From positions 1 to 58,391 of the forward strand of contig JAGKTY010000013.1 in assembly GCA_021153185.1 (NCBI GenBank): a stretch of 58,391 bases of DNA, read 5' to 3'. Position 1 is the stretch's first letter, and each line of letters starts with the position of its first letter. The notes below the pieces were generated by a model. The model had not been told where the DNA came from. It was given only the letters and a program-made list of their open reading frames with translations, and searched no databases. Positions 17,505-26,493 of this stretch are shown here, piece after piece. The translations under genes and the position numbers were made by a program. The DNA is from Lachnospiraceae bacterium. Its GTDB lineage: Bacteria; Bacillota; Clostridia; Lachnospirales; Lachnospiraceae.

Positions 17505-19331
17505 CTACGCGCGCATATCAAACCCATGTGAGGAAAGCATCCGTCCGATGCCGCCCGTCCCCTTTTGCGCCTCATCAAGCGCGCCGATTACGTCAAACGG
17601 TTCCTCCTCTTTTTTGACCTGCATCGTTGCATTCATATGATACCCGCGCTTTTGCAGCCGCTCATCCAACAGATGGATATTTTCTCCGATAAAATCAAGT
17701 ATTTCATCATCGCTCAAATAAAATCGCGTCGAAACATTGGCATCCTTTAGCTGCACATACACACTTGTCGGGCCAAGATGGTCCATATCCAAATGCAAAA
17801 AAGCGCTCACACTGCCATCCTCGCTCGCAAGCGATTTTTTGTTTGTAAACACATAAAGCTCGCCATTGGCATCCTTCCCGTGCATTTGAAACGGAATCTG
17901 GATATATTGCATCACCTGGTTTAGGTCCTGCATAAAATGGATATTCTGACTTAAATTGTTGACATTTTGTAAAAACGCACTGTCAGCTTTGATTGTGCCG
18001 GACAAGCTTTCTGTCAGTCTTGCACTCTTTTCAAGAAGCGACTCATAAAGACGCCCTACCTGCTCCTTTTGTGCCACCTCTTCCGGCTTCAACGCAAACA
18101 CATCCTTAAGCTGCGCCTGCATGAGCTTTTCCATGGAAGGGCTTGTCAGAAAGCGTGCAAGTGCTGTCTGCTCTTTTGGACTCATCTGCGATGCTTCCTT
18201 AAGGAGTTCACTTAAAAACGTCAGCATTTGGGATGGCGTTGCATGAAGGAGCTTTGGAATCTCCCGGTCAGCCACGCCAAGTTCATGGAAATTCTGTGCA
18301 AGTGTACGTTCCTCCTCCGTCAGCATCTTAAGCAGCTGCCCTGCGTCCATCTCAGTGGAAGCGCCGCCCGCCCACGCTGCGCCTTCCCCTGCTGCCGGTT
18401 GTCCCGCCTGCATCGCATCAGTGGCAGTGGCCGCACCGCTACCAACCGTAGACGAATTCTGCCCATCTTTTAACCCGATGATTTCGCCCTGCGCCTGCTC
18501 CTTTAAAATCGACAACTGTTTCAAAAAATCACCGCCTGCATCGCCCGGTGTGCCTTCCGTCTGCCCATCCGCCCAAGCCTGCGAAAGTGCCTGTGCCAGC
18601 TTTTGTTCCTCCGGGGTCAAAGCGTCCTTAAAAAAGGTCAAATCGTCCTCTGTAAGTGTGCCTAAAATCTGCTGCGAGGTATCAAACAGACCTCCCGGCG
18701 ACTGCAAATCACCCTTTGCAAGTGCGTTCGTCAGTTCCATAAAGCTATCCGCCATCTGCGAAATGCTCCCGGATAGCTCATGGTTTAAATTTTCATAATT
18801 TTGAAACTGCGTAATATTATCAGAATTGATCGGAATCTGAAGTCTCGACATGCGGACGAGAAGGTCGCCGCTCGCCTGTGGGTGATCGATTACCGCCCGA
18901 TACATCATCTGTAGATTCTGCGGGCTGATATTCATGCCCTCTTTCATCATCGCATTCGTAAGTCCGACTGTCTGTTCATTGATTGGAAGGCCTGCTGCCG
19001 CAAGCGCCTTTGATTCTGTCGGATGGATATCTGTATTGGTAAACAGCGCCCTGAGTGCGATGAGTCCATTCTGGTTTTGCACCTGAAAGGTCATGGTCTG
19101 CCCGACGCTTACATCCATCTCACTTCCGAGACGTGCCTTTACAAGCTCATCGCCCACCTTCATAATCACATTTCCATCTTCGAGTTTGACAATCTCCCCT
19201 GTGATTGTCTGCCCATTTTGCGCAGACAATTGCTTGACGGCACTTATATTGACATTGACATCGCCGCTACTTATCTTTTGCACATTTGAAGGCTCAAACT
19301 GCCCCGTTAAAAATGATAATGGAAATCCCAT
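17505..19331 (-). CDS. YlqG-like long Gln/Ser-rich protein, possible flagellar hook-length-control relative
   Basis: The ~608-aa protein lacks a signal peptide. Its N-terminal ~110 residues are beta-rich (GQTITGEIVKLEDGNVIMKV). A long helical, Gln/Ala/Gly-rich middle follows, then a compact C-terminal domain (about 470-600) resembling the FliK-type C-terminal fold. Position between rnhB and ylqH matches Bacillus ylqG. GTG at 19337 is also in frame; I prefer the ATG at 19331, preceded by AGGAAAA. It could regulate the YlqH/FlhB system. Function is not established. Confidence 0.8.
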   Translation of the reverse strand: MGFPLSFLTGQFEPSNVQKISSGDVNVNISAVKQLSAQNGQTITGEIVKLEDGNVIMKVGDELVKARLGSEMDVSVGQTMTFQVQNQNGLIALRALFTNTDIHPTESKALAAAGLPINEQTVGLTNAMMKEGMNISPQNLQMMYRAVIDHPQASGDLLVRMSRLQIPINSDNITQFQNYENLNHELSGSISQMADSFMELTNALAKGDLQSPGGLFDTSQQILGTLTEDDLTFFKDALTPEEQKLAQALSQAWADGQTEGTPGDAGGDFLKQLSILKEQAQGEIIGLKDGQNSSTVGSGAATATDAMQAGQPAAGEGAAWAGGASTEMDAGQLLKMLTEEERTLAQNFHELGVADREIPKLLHATPSQMLTFLSELLKEASQMSPKEQTALARFLTSPSMEKLMQAQLKDVFALKPEEVAQKEQVGRLYESLLEKSARLTESLSGTIKADSAFLQNVNNLSQNIHFMQDLNQVMQYIQIPFQMHGKDANGELYVFTNKKSLASEDGSVSAFLHLDMDHLGPTSVYVQLKDANVSTRFYLSDDEILDFIGENIHLLDERLQKRGYHMNATMQVKKEEEPFDVIGALDEAQKGTGGIGRMLSSHGFDMRA

Positions 19332-19346
19332 ACGCACTTTTCCTAT

Positions 19347-20111
19347 CTATGATATCTCACAAAAATTGCCAATAAAACTTCTTCTATGAATCACACAAGG
19401 TCCCACCGTCTGTAACGCACTGATATGCTTTGCACTTCCATACCCTTTGTTTGATGCAAAATCATACCCCGGGAAAACCTCCTCATACTGTTCCATCATG
19501 CGGTCCCTTGTGACCTTTGCCACAATACTGGCTGCTGCAATGCTGACCGATTTGGCATCCCCTTTGATAATTGGCACCTGTCTGATGGAAACGCCCGGAA
19601 TCGTCACAGCATCGTTTAATAATATATCGGGTTTTGTCGTAAGATTCGTGATAGCTTCCCGCATGGCTTCGTATGTGGCCTGTAAAATATTGATCTCGTC
19701 AATGCGCTGCGGCGAAACACACCCGATTCCGACTGCCACCGCTTTTTCCATAATAATATCGTAAAGCTCCTCACGCTTTGCGGCAGATAATTTCTTTGAA
19801 TCATTTAAATAATAAATGTCCTCATCCTTTGGCAAAATGACGCCGCAGGCAACAACCGGTCCCGCAAGCGGTCCGCGCCCCACTTCGTCAATGCCGCAAA
19901 TCAATCCTGCATCCGCATACTGTCTCTCAAAGGCCTGCATCTCATACGTACGCACTTTTTCCGCTTCAAACGCATCCAGTTTTTTTTGCGCCTTTTGGCA
20001 GAGCGCCTGCACACCGCTTCGCTCATCGGATGCATATTCCGTGATAAAAGAAGGCAGCGTCTCCATGTCAGCTGCCTGAAAAATTGCTTTAATTTCGCCA
20101 ATACTTTTCAT
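19347..20111 (-). CDS. rnhB: Ribonuclease HII
   Basis: RNase HII nicks DNA at embedded ribonucleotides. The 254-aa protein carries GIDEVGRGPLAGPVV (catalytic Asp and Glu) near 78-92 and the GYGSAKHI motif near the C terminus. The frame is open upstream to 20156, but the ATG at 20111 overlaps the lepB stop (TAATG) and has GGGAGGGG just upstream. An N-terminal helical extension of ~70 residues precedes the catalytic core, common in Firmicutes. Confidence 0.96.
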   Translation of the reverse strand: MKSIGEIKAIFQAADMETLPSFITEYASDERSGVQALCQKAQKKLDAFEAEKVRTYEMQAFERQYADAGLICGIDEVGRGPLAGPVVACGVILPKDEDIYYLNDSKKLSAAKREELYDIIMEKAVAVGIGCVSPQRIDEINILQATYEAMREAITNLTTKPDILLNDAVTIPGVSIRQVPIIKGDAKSVSIAAASIVAKVTRDRMMEQYEEVFPGYDFASNKGYGSAKHISALQTVGPCVIHRRSFIGNFCEIS

Positions 20112-20647
20112 TAGTGTACCCCTCCCATTTTGGAGAACGGATAAATCCGAAACCACGCCTTGCCGATGATCTGATCTTTGGTCACAATTCCGACGCTCGG
20201 ATCCCTCGAATCCGCGCTCTCATTCCGGTTGTCTCCAAGCACAAAATACTCATGCTCACCGAGCGTGATTCCCTCCAGGGCATCGCCCGGATCCTTGATG
20301 ACTTCCCTGCCGTATGACTCCGATAAAATCTCATCATTGATATAAATAATCCCATGCGCATCAATCCGCACAGTCTCGCCCGGAAGTCCGATCACACGCT
20401 TAATATAGTATGTGTTCTTTGTATATTTAAACGGAAATACCACAATGTCAAACCGCTTGGGTTCCCCAAACCGGTAAACGAATTTGTTGACAATCAAGTT
20501 ATCCCCGTCATATAGTGTCGTCTCCATGGACTCTCCGTTCACCCTCGTGCGCTCCCCGACAAATGTGACAACGCCAAGCGTCAGAAGCAGTACCACGAGC
20601 AGATATACACTGACACTTAAAATTTCCTGCAATACTGATTTTTTCAC
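20111..20647 (-). CDS. lepB: Signal peptidase I (first paralogue)
   Basis: The 178-aa protein has one N-terminal membrane anchor (about 8-30), catalytic Ser in GESMETTLYDGD (about 38-49) and catalytic Lys in YYIKRVIGLPGE, with the C-terminal GDNRNESADSRD box. It cleaves signal peptides on the outer face of the membrane. It lies 11 bp after rbgA and overlaps rnhB. A second paralogue lies on the other side of rbgA. Confidence 0.95.
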   Translation of the reverse strand: MKKSVLQEILSVSVYLLVVLLLTLGVVTFVGERTRVNGESMETTLYDGDNLIVNKFVYRFGEPKRFDIVVFPFKYTKNTYYIKRVIGLPGETVRIDAHGIIYINDEILSESYGREVIKDPGDALEGITLGEHEYFVLGDNRNESADSRDPSVGIVTKDQIIGKAWFRIYPFSKMGGVH

Positions 20648-20658
20648 TTATCTTCCCC

Positions 20659-21507
20659 TTACGCCAACTCCTCCGGTGATTCCAAGGTGATTTTACCCAG
20701 TCTTCCGCTTCTGAAATCATCTAAGACGAGATGACTTGTCTTATGCATGTCAAGTTCCTCCCCTTTTGAAAAGCATTTGCGGTTGACGGCAATCTGCTGC
20801 ATGAGCGCAACCGCATCCGTCTCGTCTGCCTCATAACGGTTCTTGCAGGCATCCGGATAGTGTGCGAGCAAATACCGGATGAGTTCCAGACAAAGCTCAT
20901 CTGTGTTTAGAATCTCATCGTTCATGGAACCGACAAATGCCAGCCGCATACCAACCGTCTGGTCTTCGAATTTAGGCCACAAAATACCCGGTGTATCGAG
21001 AAGCTCCAATGTCTTACTCAGTCTGATCCACTGCTTGCCTTTGGTTACCCCCGGCTTATTTCCGGTCTTAGCACAGGCTTTTCCCGCAAAGGAATTAATA
21101 AACGTCGACTTGCCGACATTGGGAATACCGACAACCATCGCACGCACCGGTCTGTTGATGATGCCGCGTTTGCGGTCCCTTTCAATTTTTTCCTTACACG
21201 CCTCAGCCACAATTGGATTGATGGCCTTCATCCCCGCTTTGCTGCGGCTGTCGAGCTTGACCACATAATAGCCTTTGCTTTTGAAATAGTCATACCACTT
21301 TGTCGTCATGACATCATCTGCAAGGTCGGCCTTATTGAGCAGGATCAGACGCGCTTTTCCCTGTCCGAGCTGATCGATGTCAGGATTGCGGCTGCTCATA
21401 GGACAGCGCGCATCACAGAGCTCAATGACAAGGTCAATGAGCTTGATATTTTCCTGCATCATTCGTTTTGCTTTGGTCATATGACCCGGATACCACTGAA
21501 AATTCAT
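20659..21507 (-). CDS. rbgA: Ribosome biogenesis GTPase RbgA (YlqF)
   Basis: RbgA drives a late step of 50S assembly. The 282-aa protein shows the circularly permuted GTPase order: G4 LNKADLAD (about 57-64), then G1 GIPNVGKS (about 127-134), then G3 DTPG (about 172-175), followed by a C-terminal RNA-binding domain. It begins 1 bp after the upstream lepB stop. Gene order with rplS and rnhB matches Bacillus. Confidence 0.96.
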   Translation of the reverse strand: MNFQWYPGHMTKAKRMMQENIKLIDLVIELCDARCPMSSRNPDIDQLGQGKARLILLNKADLADDVMTTKWYDYFKSKGYYVVKLDSRSKAGMKAINPIVAEACKEKIERDRKRGIINRPVRAMVVGIPNVGKSTFINSFAGKACAKTGNKPGVTKGKQWIRLSKTLELLDTPGILWPKFEDQTVGMRLAFVGSMNDEILNTDELCLELIRYLLAHYPDACKNRYEADETDAVALMQQIAVNRKCFSKGEELDMHKTSHLVLDDFRSGRLGKITLESPEELA

Positions 21508-21508
21508 A

Positions 21509-22090
21509 CTATTCCATCAGTCCCATGCCGACACCCTCTGCCGCCATATGGAACCATACCTTTCCCACAATATCTTCCCGCTTTACCATTCCGATATTGG
21601 CAAAACGGCTGTCTTCGCTGTTGTTAATATTATCGCCGAGCAGGCAAAACTCATCATTTTCAAGTGTGATCGGTGTTTCTAAAATTCCTGCTTCACTTAT
21701 TTTATCATAAAATGTTGCCCCGTAGACAACATTATTTACAAATAACTGTCCGTCTTTGATCTGTACGACATCACCCGGTACGGCTACCACACGCTTGACG
21801 TAATAATGCGAGTTCTTATTCCCATTTGGCAAAAAGACCGCGATATCGTCCTGTCTTGGTGGCAGGAGTTTATATACAAACCGGTTGACGAGTATTTCCT
21901 GTCCGTTATAAAGCTTCGGTTCCATCGAGCTTCCGATCACCTTGGTGCGCATGCCGACGCATAATACCAGGACAAATGCCAACAAAATGCTGGCAATCAC
22001 AATAAAGATATAACTCATGATTTCCCGAAAGAGTTCCTGGCTGATTCTCTTTTTTTTCGTCCGAAAGCTCAGTCCTTTTCTTCGTGCCAT
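21509..22090 (-). CDS. lepB: Signal peptidase I (second paralogue)
   Basis: The 193-aa protein has a basic N terminus (RTKKKR), a membrane anchor (about 25-48), catalytic Ser in GSSMEPKLYNGQ, catalytic Lys in YYVKRVVAVPGD, and GDNINNSEDSRF near the C terminus. It is clearly divergent from the 178-aa paralogue encoded 0.9 kb downstream, so the pair probably has different preferences or expression. It is the first gene after the rplS terminator. Confidence 0.94.
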   Translation of the reverse strand: MARRKGLSFRTKKKRISQELFREIMSYIFIVIASILLAFVLVLCVGMRTKVIGSSMEPKLYNGQEILVNRFVYKLLPPRQDDIAVFLPNGNKNSHYYVKRVVAVPGDVVQIKDGQLFVNNVVYGATFYDKISEAGILETPITLENDEFCLLGDNINNSEDSRFANIGMVKREDIVGKVWFHMAAEGVGMGLME

Positions 22091-22160
22091 ATCCGTTCCC
22101 CTTTCCTAATCCTAAGATATCACAAAGCACACCGTCTGTCACTTTGAAATCGTTGTAATC

Positions 22161-22194
22161 AAAAAAGGACAAATACATAAGTACTTGTCCTTTT
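22161..22194 (-). terminator. Intrinsic terminator of rplS
   Basis: On the minus strand AAAAGGACAAGTAC pairs with GTATTTGTCCTTTT around TTAT and runs into a T tract. It lies 25 bp past the rplS stop. Confidence 0.85.
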
Positions 22195-22218
22195 GCTGTT
22201 TGTTTTATGTGGAAAAAA

Positions 22219-22566
22219 TTATTTAACGAGCTCTTTTACTTTTGCACGTTTACCTATACGGTCTCTTAAGTAGAACAGTTTTGCACGTCTTACTTTACCA
22301 CGTCTGATCACTTCTACTTTTTCTACGTTTGGTGAGTGCATTGGCCATGTCTTCTCTACGCCAACACCGTTAGAAAGTTTTCTTACTGTGAATGTCGCTC
22401 TGTTGCTTCCACCCTGTTTTTTGATAACAGTGCCTTCAAAAATCTGAACACGCTCTCTGTTACCCTCTTTGATACGTCCGTAAACTTTGACTGTATCACC
22501 TACTGCAAACTCAGGAACGCTCTCTTTGAGCTGAGCCTGCTCGATTTCTCTGATAATTTCGTTCAT
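22219..22566 (-). CDS. rplS: 50S ribosomal protein L19
   Basis: The 115-aa protein matches L19 in length and motifs: VKVYGRIKEGNRERVQIFEG near 28-47 and GVGVEKTWPMHSPN near 67-80, with the basic C terminus. L19 sits at the 30S-50S interface. Here it is transcribed alone, from its own promoter through a structured leader, and ends at a strong terminator. It is not joined to rpsP-rimM-trmD within this window. An AGGAGGAAGAT ribosome-binding site precedes the ATG. Confidence 0.98.
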   Translation of the reverse strand: MNEIIREIEQAQLKESVPEFAVGDTVKVYGRIKEGNRERVQIFEGTVIKKQGGSNRATFTVRKLSNGVGVEKTWPMHSPNVEKVEVIRRGKVRRAKLFYLRDRIGKRAKVKELVK

Positions 22567-22574
22567 ATCTTCCT

Positions 22575-22632
22575 CCTAATTGTCCGGATGTTCTTAATAC
22601 ACTCCGTAACAGCGGAACATCTCTTTTCACAA
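22575..22632 (-). promoter_or_regulatory. L19 ribosomal-protein leader RNA
   Basis: The short 5' leader of rplS folds into a hairpin with stem GATGTTC/GAACATC (22587-22593 with 22615-22621) and an internal CCGC/GCGG-like element containing TGTTACGGAGTG. Arrangement and sequence resemble the L19 leader known from Firmicutes, thought to bind L19 for autoregulation. The match was made from memory. Confidence 0.65.
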
Positions 22633-22639
22633 CGTGAAT

Positions 22640-22668
22640 AGTCTACCACATCTCTCCTAAGAATGCAA
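22640..22668 (-). promoter_or_regulatory. Sigma-A promoter of rplS
   Basis: Minus strand: TTGCAT (22663-22668), 17-nt spacer, TAGACT (22640-22645), about 70 nt before the rplS start. Confidence 0.75.
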
Positions 22669-22723
22669 GCACAAATTTATCTGATCGCACAATGCCAAAC
22701 ATTGCCTTACCGCGCATTGCCCT

Positions 22724-25288
22724 TTACGCCATCTGCATTTTTTCCAAAAGCTCCCTTGACGAAATACGCACGGCACCATGACCGACGACAATGAGCTGCT
22801 CGAGCGCATCGTTTGTCACGACCGTCACATGCTCCTTATGCCCCATCTGCTTTGTCGCCTTTTCAATATACATATCCGCCGTCTCCGCTTCCTTCGTGTA
22901 GACGACGTAGATATTATGGTATTTCTCCACGCTTCCCTGATTGCCTTTGACCTTGTATGCATCAAATACGACGATGAGCTCACACCCCTCATAGCCCTGG
23001 TAATTACAAAGCTTGTCCATCAGTGCACCTCTTGCGGCATCGAGACTGAGCTTACTTAGCTCCGTCAGCTCCCTGCTCGCAAATATGACATTATAGCCAT
23101 CGACAAGTACGTAGTGTGTCTGCTCTTTTTGCTGCGTTTGGCGCCCATGGCTTTCCCTGTATTCCTGCGCAGCGCGTTTGATGTTCTCTTCTTTGACTGC
23201 CCGGCTCACTTCATACCCCATGTCACCGCGGCCGCTTGCACTGTTTTTCACTGTCGCGCCGAACGTGCGCTCAAAAATTTCATTCAGTTCCTTGTCACTC
23301 TCCCAGGAACCGTACATCGTCTGCTTCTTTTCCCCTGCATTTTTGACGGAAACCTGTTTTTCCTGCAATTCCTGTCCGCTTCCTTTGATGACAAGCGGCA
23401 GATGCATGACATCATACACCTTATCCCAGTTTACATAATATCCCGCACCATGTGCACAGAAAATGCTGCCGACCTGATTTTCGGTATCCTCAAGCGGGTC
23501 ATAGGCGCGCTCTGCAATCACTTCTTCCTCGTTGTGACAGTCATCATATCCGTCGACGCGGAGCATCAGGCTGCCAAATCCTTTTGTATAAGCCGAAACC
23601 GTCTGTCCGTAGTCCATCATACAGATCGCGGGAACGCGCCCGGAAAGTGTGCTCATGCCACGGTCTGACCCTTCGAGCGTAAACGTCGCATCCATTCTGC
23701 CAAGGTCGGACATCGCCCTTCCGACGCAGTCATCCGGCACCTCAAGCGTAAATGCATAATACGGTTCCAGCAGCCTTGACCTTGTCATCATAAGTCCCTG
23801 CCTGATGGCGCGGTATGTCGCCTGACGCATATCGCCGCCTTCCGTATGCTTTAGGTGCGCCCTTCCCGCCACAAGCGTCATCTTCACGTCGGTCAGTCCG
23901 CTTCCGGTCAGTACGCCCGGGTGCTCTCTTTCTAACATGTGGGTCATAACAAGCCGCTGCCAGTTTAAATCAAACACATCTGTGCCCACATCGCTCGCAA
24001 TCACGACGCCGCTCCCTCTCGGCAATGGCTCAAGCAGGATATGCACCTCCGCATAATGCTTTAGCGGCTCATAATGTCCGACGCCCTCAGCCATACTCAA
24101 AATGGTTTCTTTATAGACAATGCGCCCCTGTCCAAATGTGACATCGAGCGAGAGCCGCTCTTTGATCTGCTCCGTCAAAATCTCAAGCTGGACAGTGCCC
24201 ATAAGCTTTACATGGATTTGTCCGCCCACAAAAGACAGCGACAGCGTCGGATCCTCCTCCGCAAACTGCTTCATATCCTGATAGACTAAGACCGCATCGG
24301 CGCCCTCAGGCAGTATCAGACCATAATCCATCACAGGCTCTAACACGGTTGTCTCGTCCGGTTCAAATCCAAAGCCCTGTCCGTGGTAAGAATTGGAAAG
24401 ACCCGTTAGTGCCACAACGCTTCCTGCCACCGCTTCGTCTACCGTCTGGTATTTCTGCCCCTGATAGACACGGATCTGCGTAACCTTCTCGCCATTTAGT
24501 TCACTTCGTACCTTTAAGCTTCCGCCCGTAATGCGCACATACGTCAGCCTGTCTTTTCCTTCTCTTGCAATTTTAAAAACGCGTGCGCCAAATGTGTCGC
24601 CGTATTCACGCTCTAATGTGAGTCCGTCAAGTCCCGCCACAAGCTCCGAAACGCCTGTTAACTTGAGCGCTGAGCCAAAGAAACACGGAAACAGCTTTCG
24701 CCCTCCAACGAGGCTGCCTAGCACCTGTTCATCGATTTGACCGCTCTCCATATAGACATCGAGCACCTGTTCATCGCACATTGCAACTTCTTCTGCCCAC
24801 ACGTCATCACGTCTGTCGAACGCCACACAGCTGCCGGAGAGCTCCTTTTGGATGCGCACGAGGATGCTGTCTCTATCCGCACCTGCCTGGTCCATCTTGT
24901 TGACAAAGATGACGGTCGGCACGTGATACTTCTCAAGCAGTCTCCAAACGGTTTTCGTATGGCTCTGTACCCCGGAGAGTGCGGACACAACGAGTATTGC
25001 ATAGTCGAGCACGCAAAGCGTCCGTTCCATTTCCGGTGAAAAATCCACATGCCCCGGCGTATCAAGCAGTGTGTACGCTGCAGCCTCTGTCTCAAACATC
25101 GCCTGCTTTGCAAAAATCGTGATGCCACGGTTTTTTTCCATCGCATTCGTGTCAAGGAACGCATTCCCATGATCGACACGTCCGAGCGTGCGGACACTTC
25201 CGCTTTTGTATAAAAGTGCTTCCGATAAAGTTGTCTTTCCCGCATCGACATGCGCTAAAATGCCGAGTGTAATCCTCTTTTTTGCCAT
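22724..25288 (-). CDS. TetM/EF-G-like translational GTPase fused to a Rae1/YacP-type NYN nuclease domain
   Basis: The 854-aa protein begins with a full GTPase domain: G1 AHVDAGKT, G2 around RGIT, G3 DTPGHVDF with the catalytic His, and G4 NKMD. EF-G/TetM-like domains II-V follow to about residue 640, then a linker. From residue ~724 to the end is a NYN domain: VLVDGYNVIFA, IVVFDAYKVKG, YTKEAETADMYIE, TNDALEQ and GAVRISSREL. These blocks match Bacillus Rae1 (YacP), an endoribonuclease acting in the ribosomal A site. The tetracycline-evicting loop of TetM is not present. It is last in the pepD-fchA-folD-GNAT cluster. A role in ribosome rescue or mRNA cleavage is inference. Confidence 0.9.
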   Translation of the reverse strand: MAKKRITLGILAHVDAGKTTLSEALLYKSGSVRTLGRVDHGNAFLDTNAMEKNRGITIFAKQAMFETEAAAYTLLDTPGHVDFSPEMERTLCVLDYAILVVSALSGVQSHTKTVWRLLEKYHVPTVIFVNKMDQAGADRDSILVRIQKELSGSCVAFDRRDDVWAEEVAMCDEQVLDVYMESGQIDEQVLGSLVGGRKLFPCFFGSALKLTGVSELVAGLDGLTLEREYGDTFGARVFKIAREGKDRLTYVRITGGSLKVRSELNGEKVTQIRVYQGQKYQTVDEAVAGSVVALTGLSNSYHGQGFGFEPDETTVLEPVMDYGLILPEGADAVLVYQDMKQFAEEDPTLSLSFVGGQIHVKLMGTVQLEILTEQIKERLSLDVTFGQGRIVYKETILSMAEGVGHYEPLKHYAEVHILLEPLPRGSGVVIASDVGTDVFDLNWQRLVMTHMLEREHPGVLTGSGLTDVKMTLVAGRAHLKHTEGGDMRQATYRAIRQGLMMTRSRLLEPYYAFTLEVPDDCVGRAMSDLGRMDATFTLEGSDRGMSTLSGRVPAICMMDYGQTVSAYTKGFGSLMLRVDGYDDCHNEEEVIAERAYDPLEDTENQVGSIFCAHGAGYYVNWDKVYDVMHLPLVIKGSGQELQEKQVSVKNAGEKKQTMYGSWESDKELNEIFERTFGATVKNSASGRGDMGYEVSRAVKEENIKRAAQEYRESHGRQTQQKEQTHYVLVDGYNVIFASRELTELSKLSLDAARGALMDKLCNYQGYEGCELIVVFDAYKVKGNQGSVEKYHNIYVVYTKEAETADMYIEKATKQMGHKEHVTVVTNDALEQLIVVGHGAVRISSRELLEKMQMA

Positions 25289-25289
25289 G

Positions 25290-26489
25290 TTATCTGTTCC
25301 ATTCCTCTGCTGTTATGCCCATGCAGACAGCATCAATGTATGTTCCCTTATAAAATACCGTTTCCTTTTTGGTGCCTTCGTAAGTTAATCCTAACTTTTC
25401 CATCACACGCTTTGACGCGTCGTTTCCTTCGTTGTATGTGCCTTCACATTTGTGAAGACGCAACTCATCAAATGCGTAGGTAATGATTTTGCGCAGCGCC
25501 TTCGTGGCATAACCCTTTCCCCGATATTGTTTTCTCGTAAAAAAGCTGAACGAAAATGTACCGTGTCTTCTGTCAATGCTGTGGAGCTGTACATTTCCGA
25601 CATAATTTCCACTGCAATCTTCCATCGCAAACAATAGGCGCTTTCCATCAAGATCCATCACCATACAGTCTGCTTCCTGCTCATCTGCCTCCCCCACAAA
25701 ATACGGAAGCCCCACTGTATTTTCATAAAACCGGTAGGCATCGCTTTCCAAAAGAAGCTCTCTGTTTATGATACACTCTTCTTCCCGGATCGGGCGGAGC
25801 AGCAGCTCATCCACCTGCCAGTAGGACTTGCTTTTTGTATCGTCAATTCCGCTTGTATGCGCTTCCATACGCCCGGCTGTATCTTCCCGTATAGCCGCAT
25901 CCTGCTTTGGCAAAGGTGTCTCTATCTCGTCACGATGTTTGTTCCGTGCGCGAAATGCCTCTTCCGTGATGCCGTAGCCCAACTCGTTTACATAACTTCC
26001 ATCTATGTAATACGACTCTTTCTTTTCATATTCCTTTGTGAATCCGATATTTTCCGCAAATCTGCTGGCGCTTTCCGCCGTTTCCGGAATCGGCATCTCT
26101 ATTTTATGTAAACGTCTTTCATCAAATGCATAGGTAAGCATACGCGTTGTTGCAACTGCTGCAATGCCCCTATTTCTGTATGCTTCACTGACATACACAC
26201 ACAAATTTGCAAAACCTGCCCGCTCATCAATGCGCGACAGGTTTACATAACCACATATATTCTCTTGGCGATCACTGATTGCAAGACAGACCGCATCGCC
26301 ACGCTGCAGCCCTTCATACGCGTATTCGATGAAAGCCTGTGCGTCCTGGGTGCCGTATGGGAGCGGCATGCCGTGATCGCACACAACGCGCGCGCTGCTG
26401 TCGTTTAACATATTGCAGATGCATTCTGCGTCGCGCTCCTCAAAGACGCGAAGCAAAATCCCATCCGCTTCCCAAAAATATTCACTCAT
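25290..26489 (-). CDS. Tandem GNAT N-acetyltransferase (two RimJ/RimL-like domains)
   Basis: The 399-aa protein holds two GNAT folds: residues ~1-175 and ~220-399, joined by a charged linker. Each has the acetyl-CoA loop (YRNRGIAAVATTRML; YRGKGYATKALRKI) followed by ERRLHKIE or ELRLHKCE. RimJ/RimL relatives acetylate protein N termini or small molecules. It sits 4 bp after folD and 1 bp before the GTPase gene, so translation is likely coupled. Substrate unknown. Confidence 0.88.
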   Translation of the reverse strand: MSEYFWEADGILLRVFEERDAECICNMLNDSSARVVCDHGMPLPYGTQDAQAFIEYAYEGLQRGDAVCLAISDRQENICGYVNLSRIDERAGFANLCVYVSEAYRNRGIAAVATTRMLTYAFDERRLHKIEMPIPETAESASRFAENIGFTKEYEKKESYYIDGSYVNELGYGITEEAFRARNKHRDEIETPLPKQDAAIREDTAGRMEAHTSGIDDTKSKSYWQVDELLLRPIREEECIINRELLLESDAYRFYENTVGLPYFVGEADEQEADCMVMDLDGKRLLFAMEDCSGNYVGNVQLHSIDRRHGTFSFSFFTRKQYRGKGYATKALRKIITYAFDELRLHKCEGTYNEGNDASKRVMEKLGLTYEGTKKETVFYKGTYIDAVCMGITAEEWNR

Positions 26490-26493
26490 CGTT

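Noticed and set aside
22724..25288. Tetracycline-resistance protein Tet(M).
   Set aside because: The fold is similar, but the Tet(M) domain-IV loop (the SPVSTPADF segment) is replaced by unrelated residues and a NYN nuclease domain is added.
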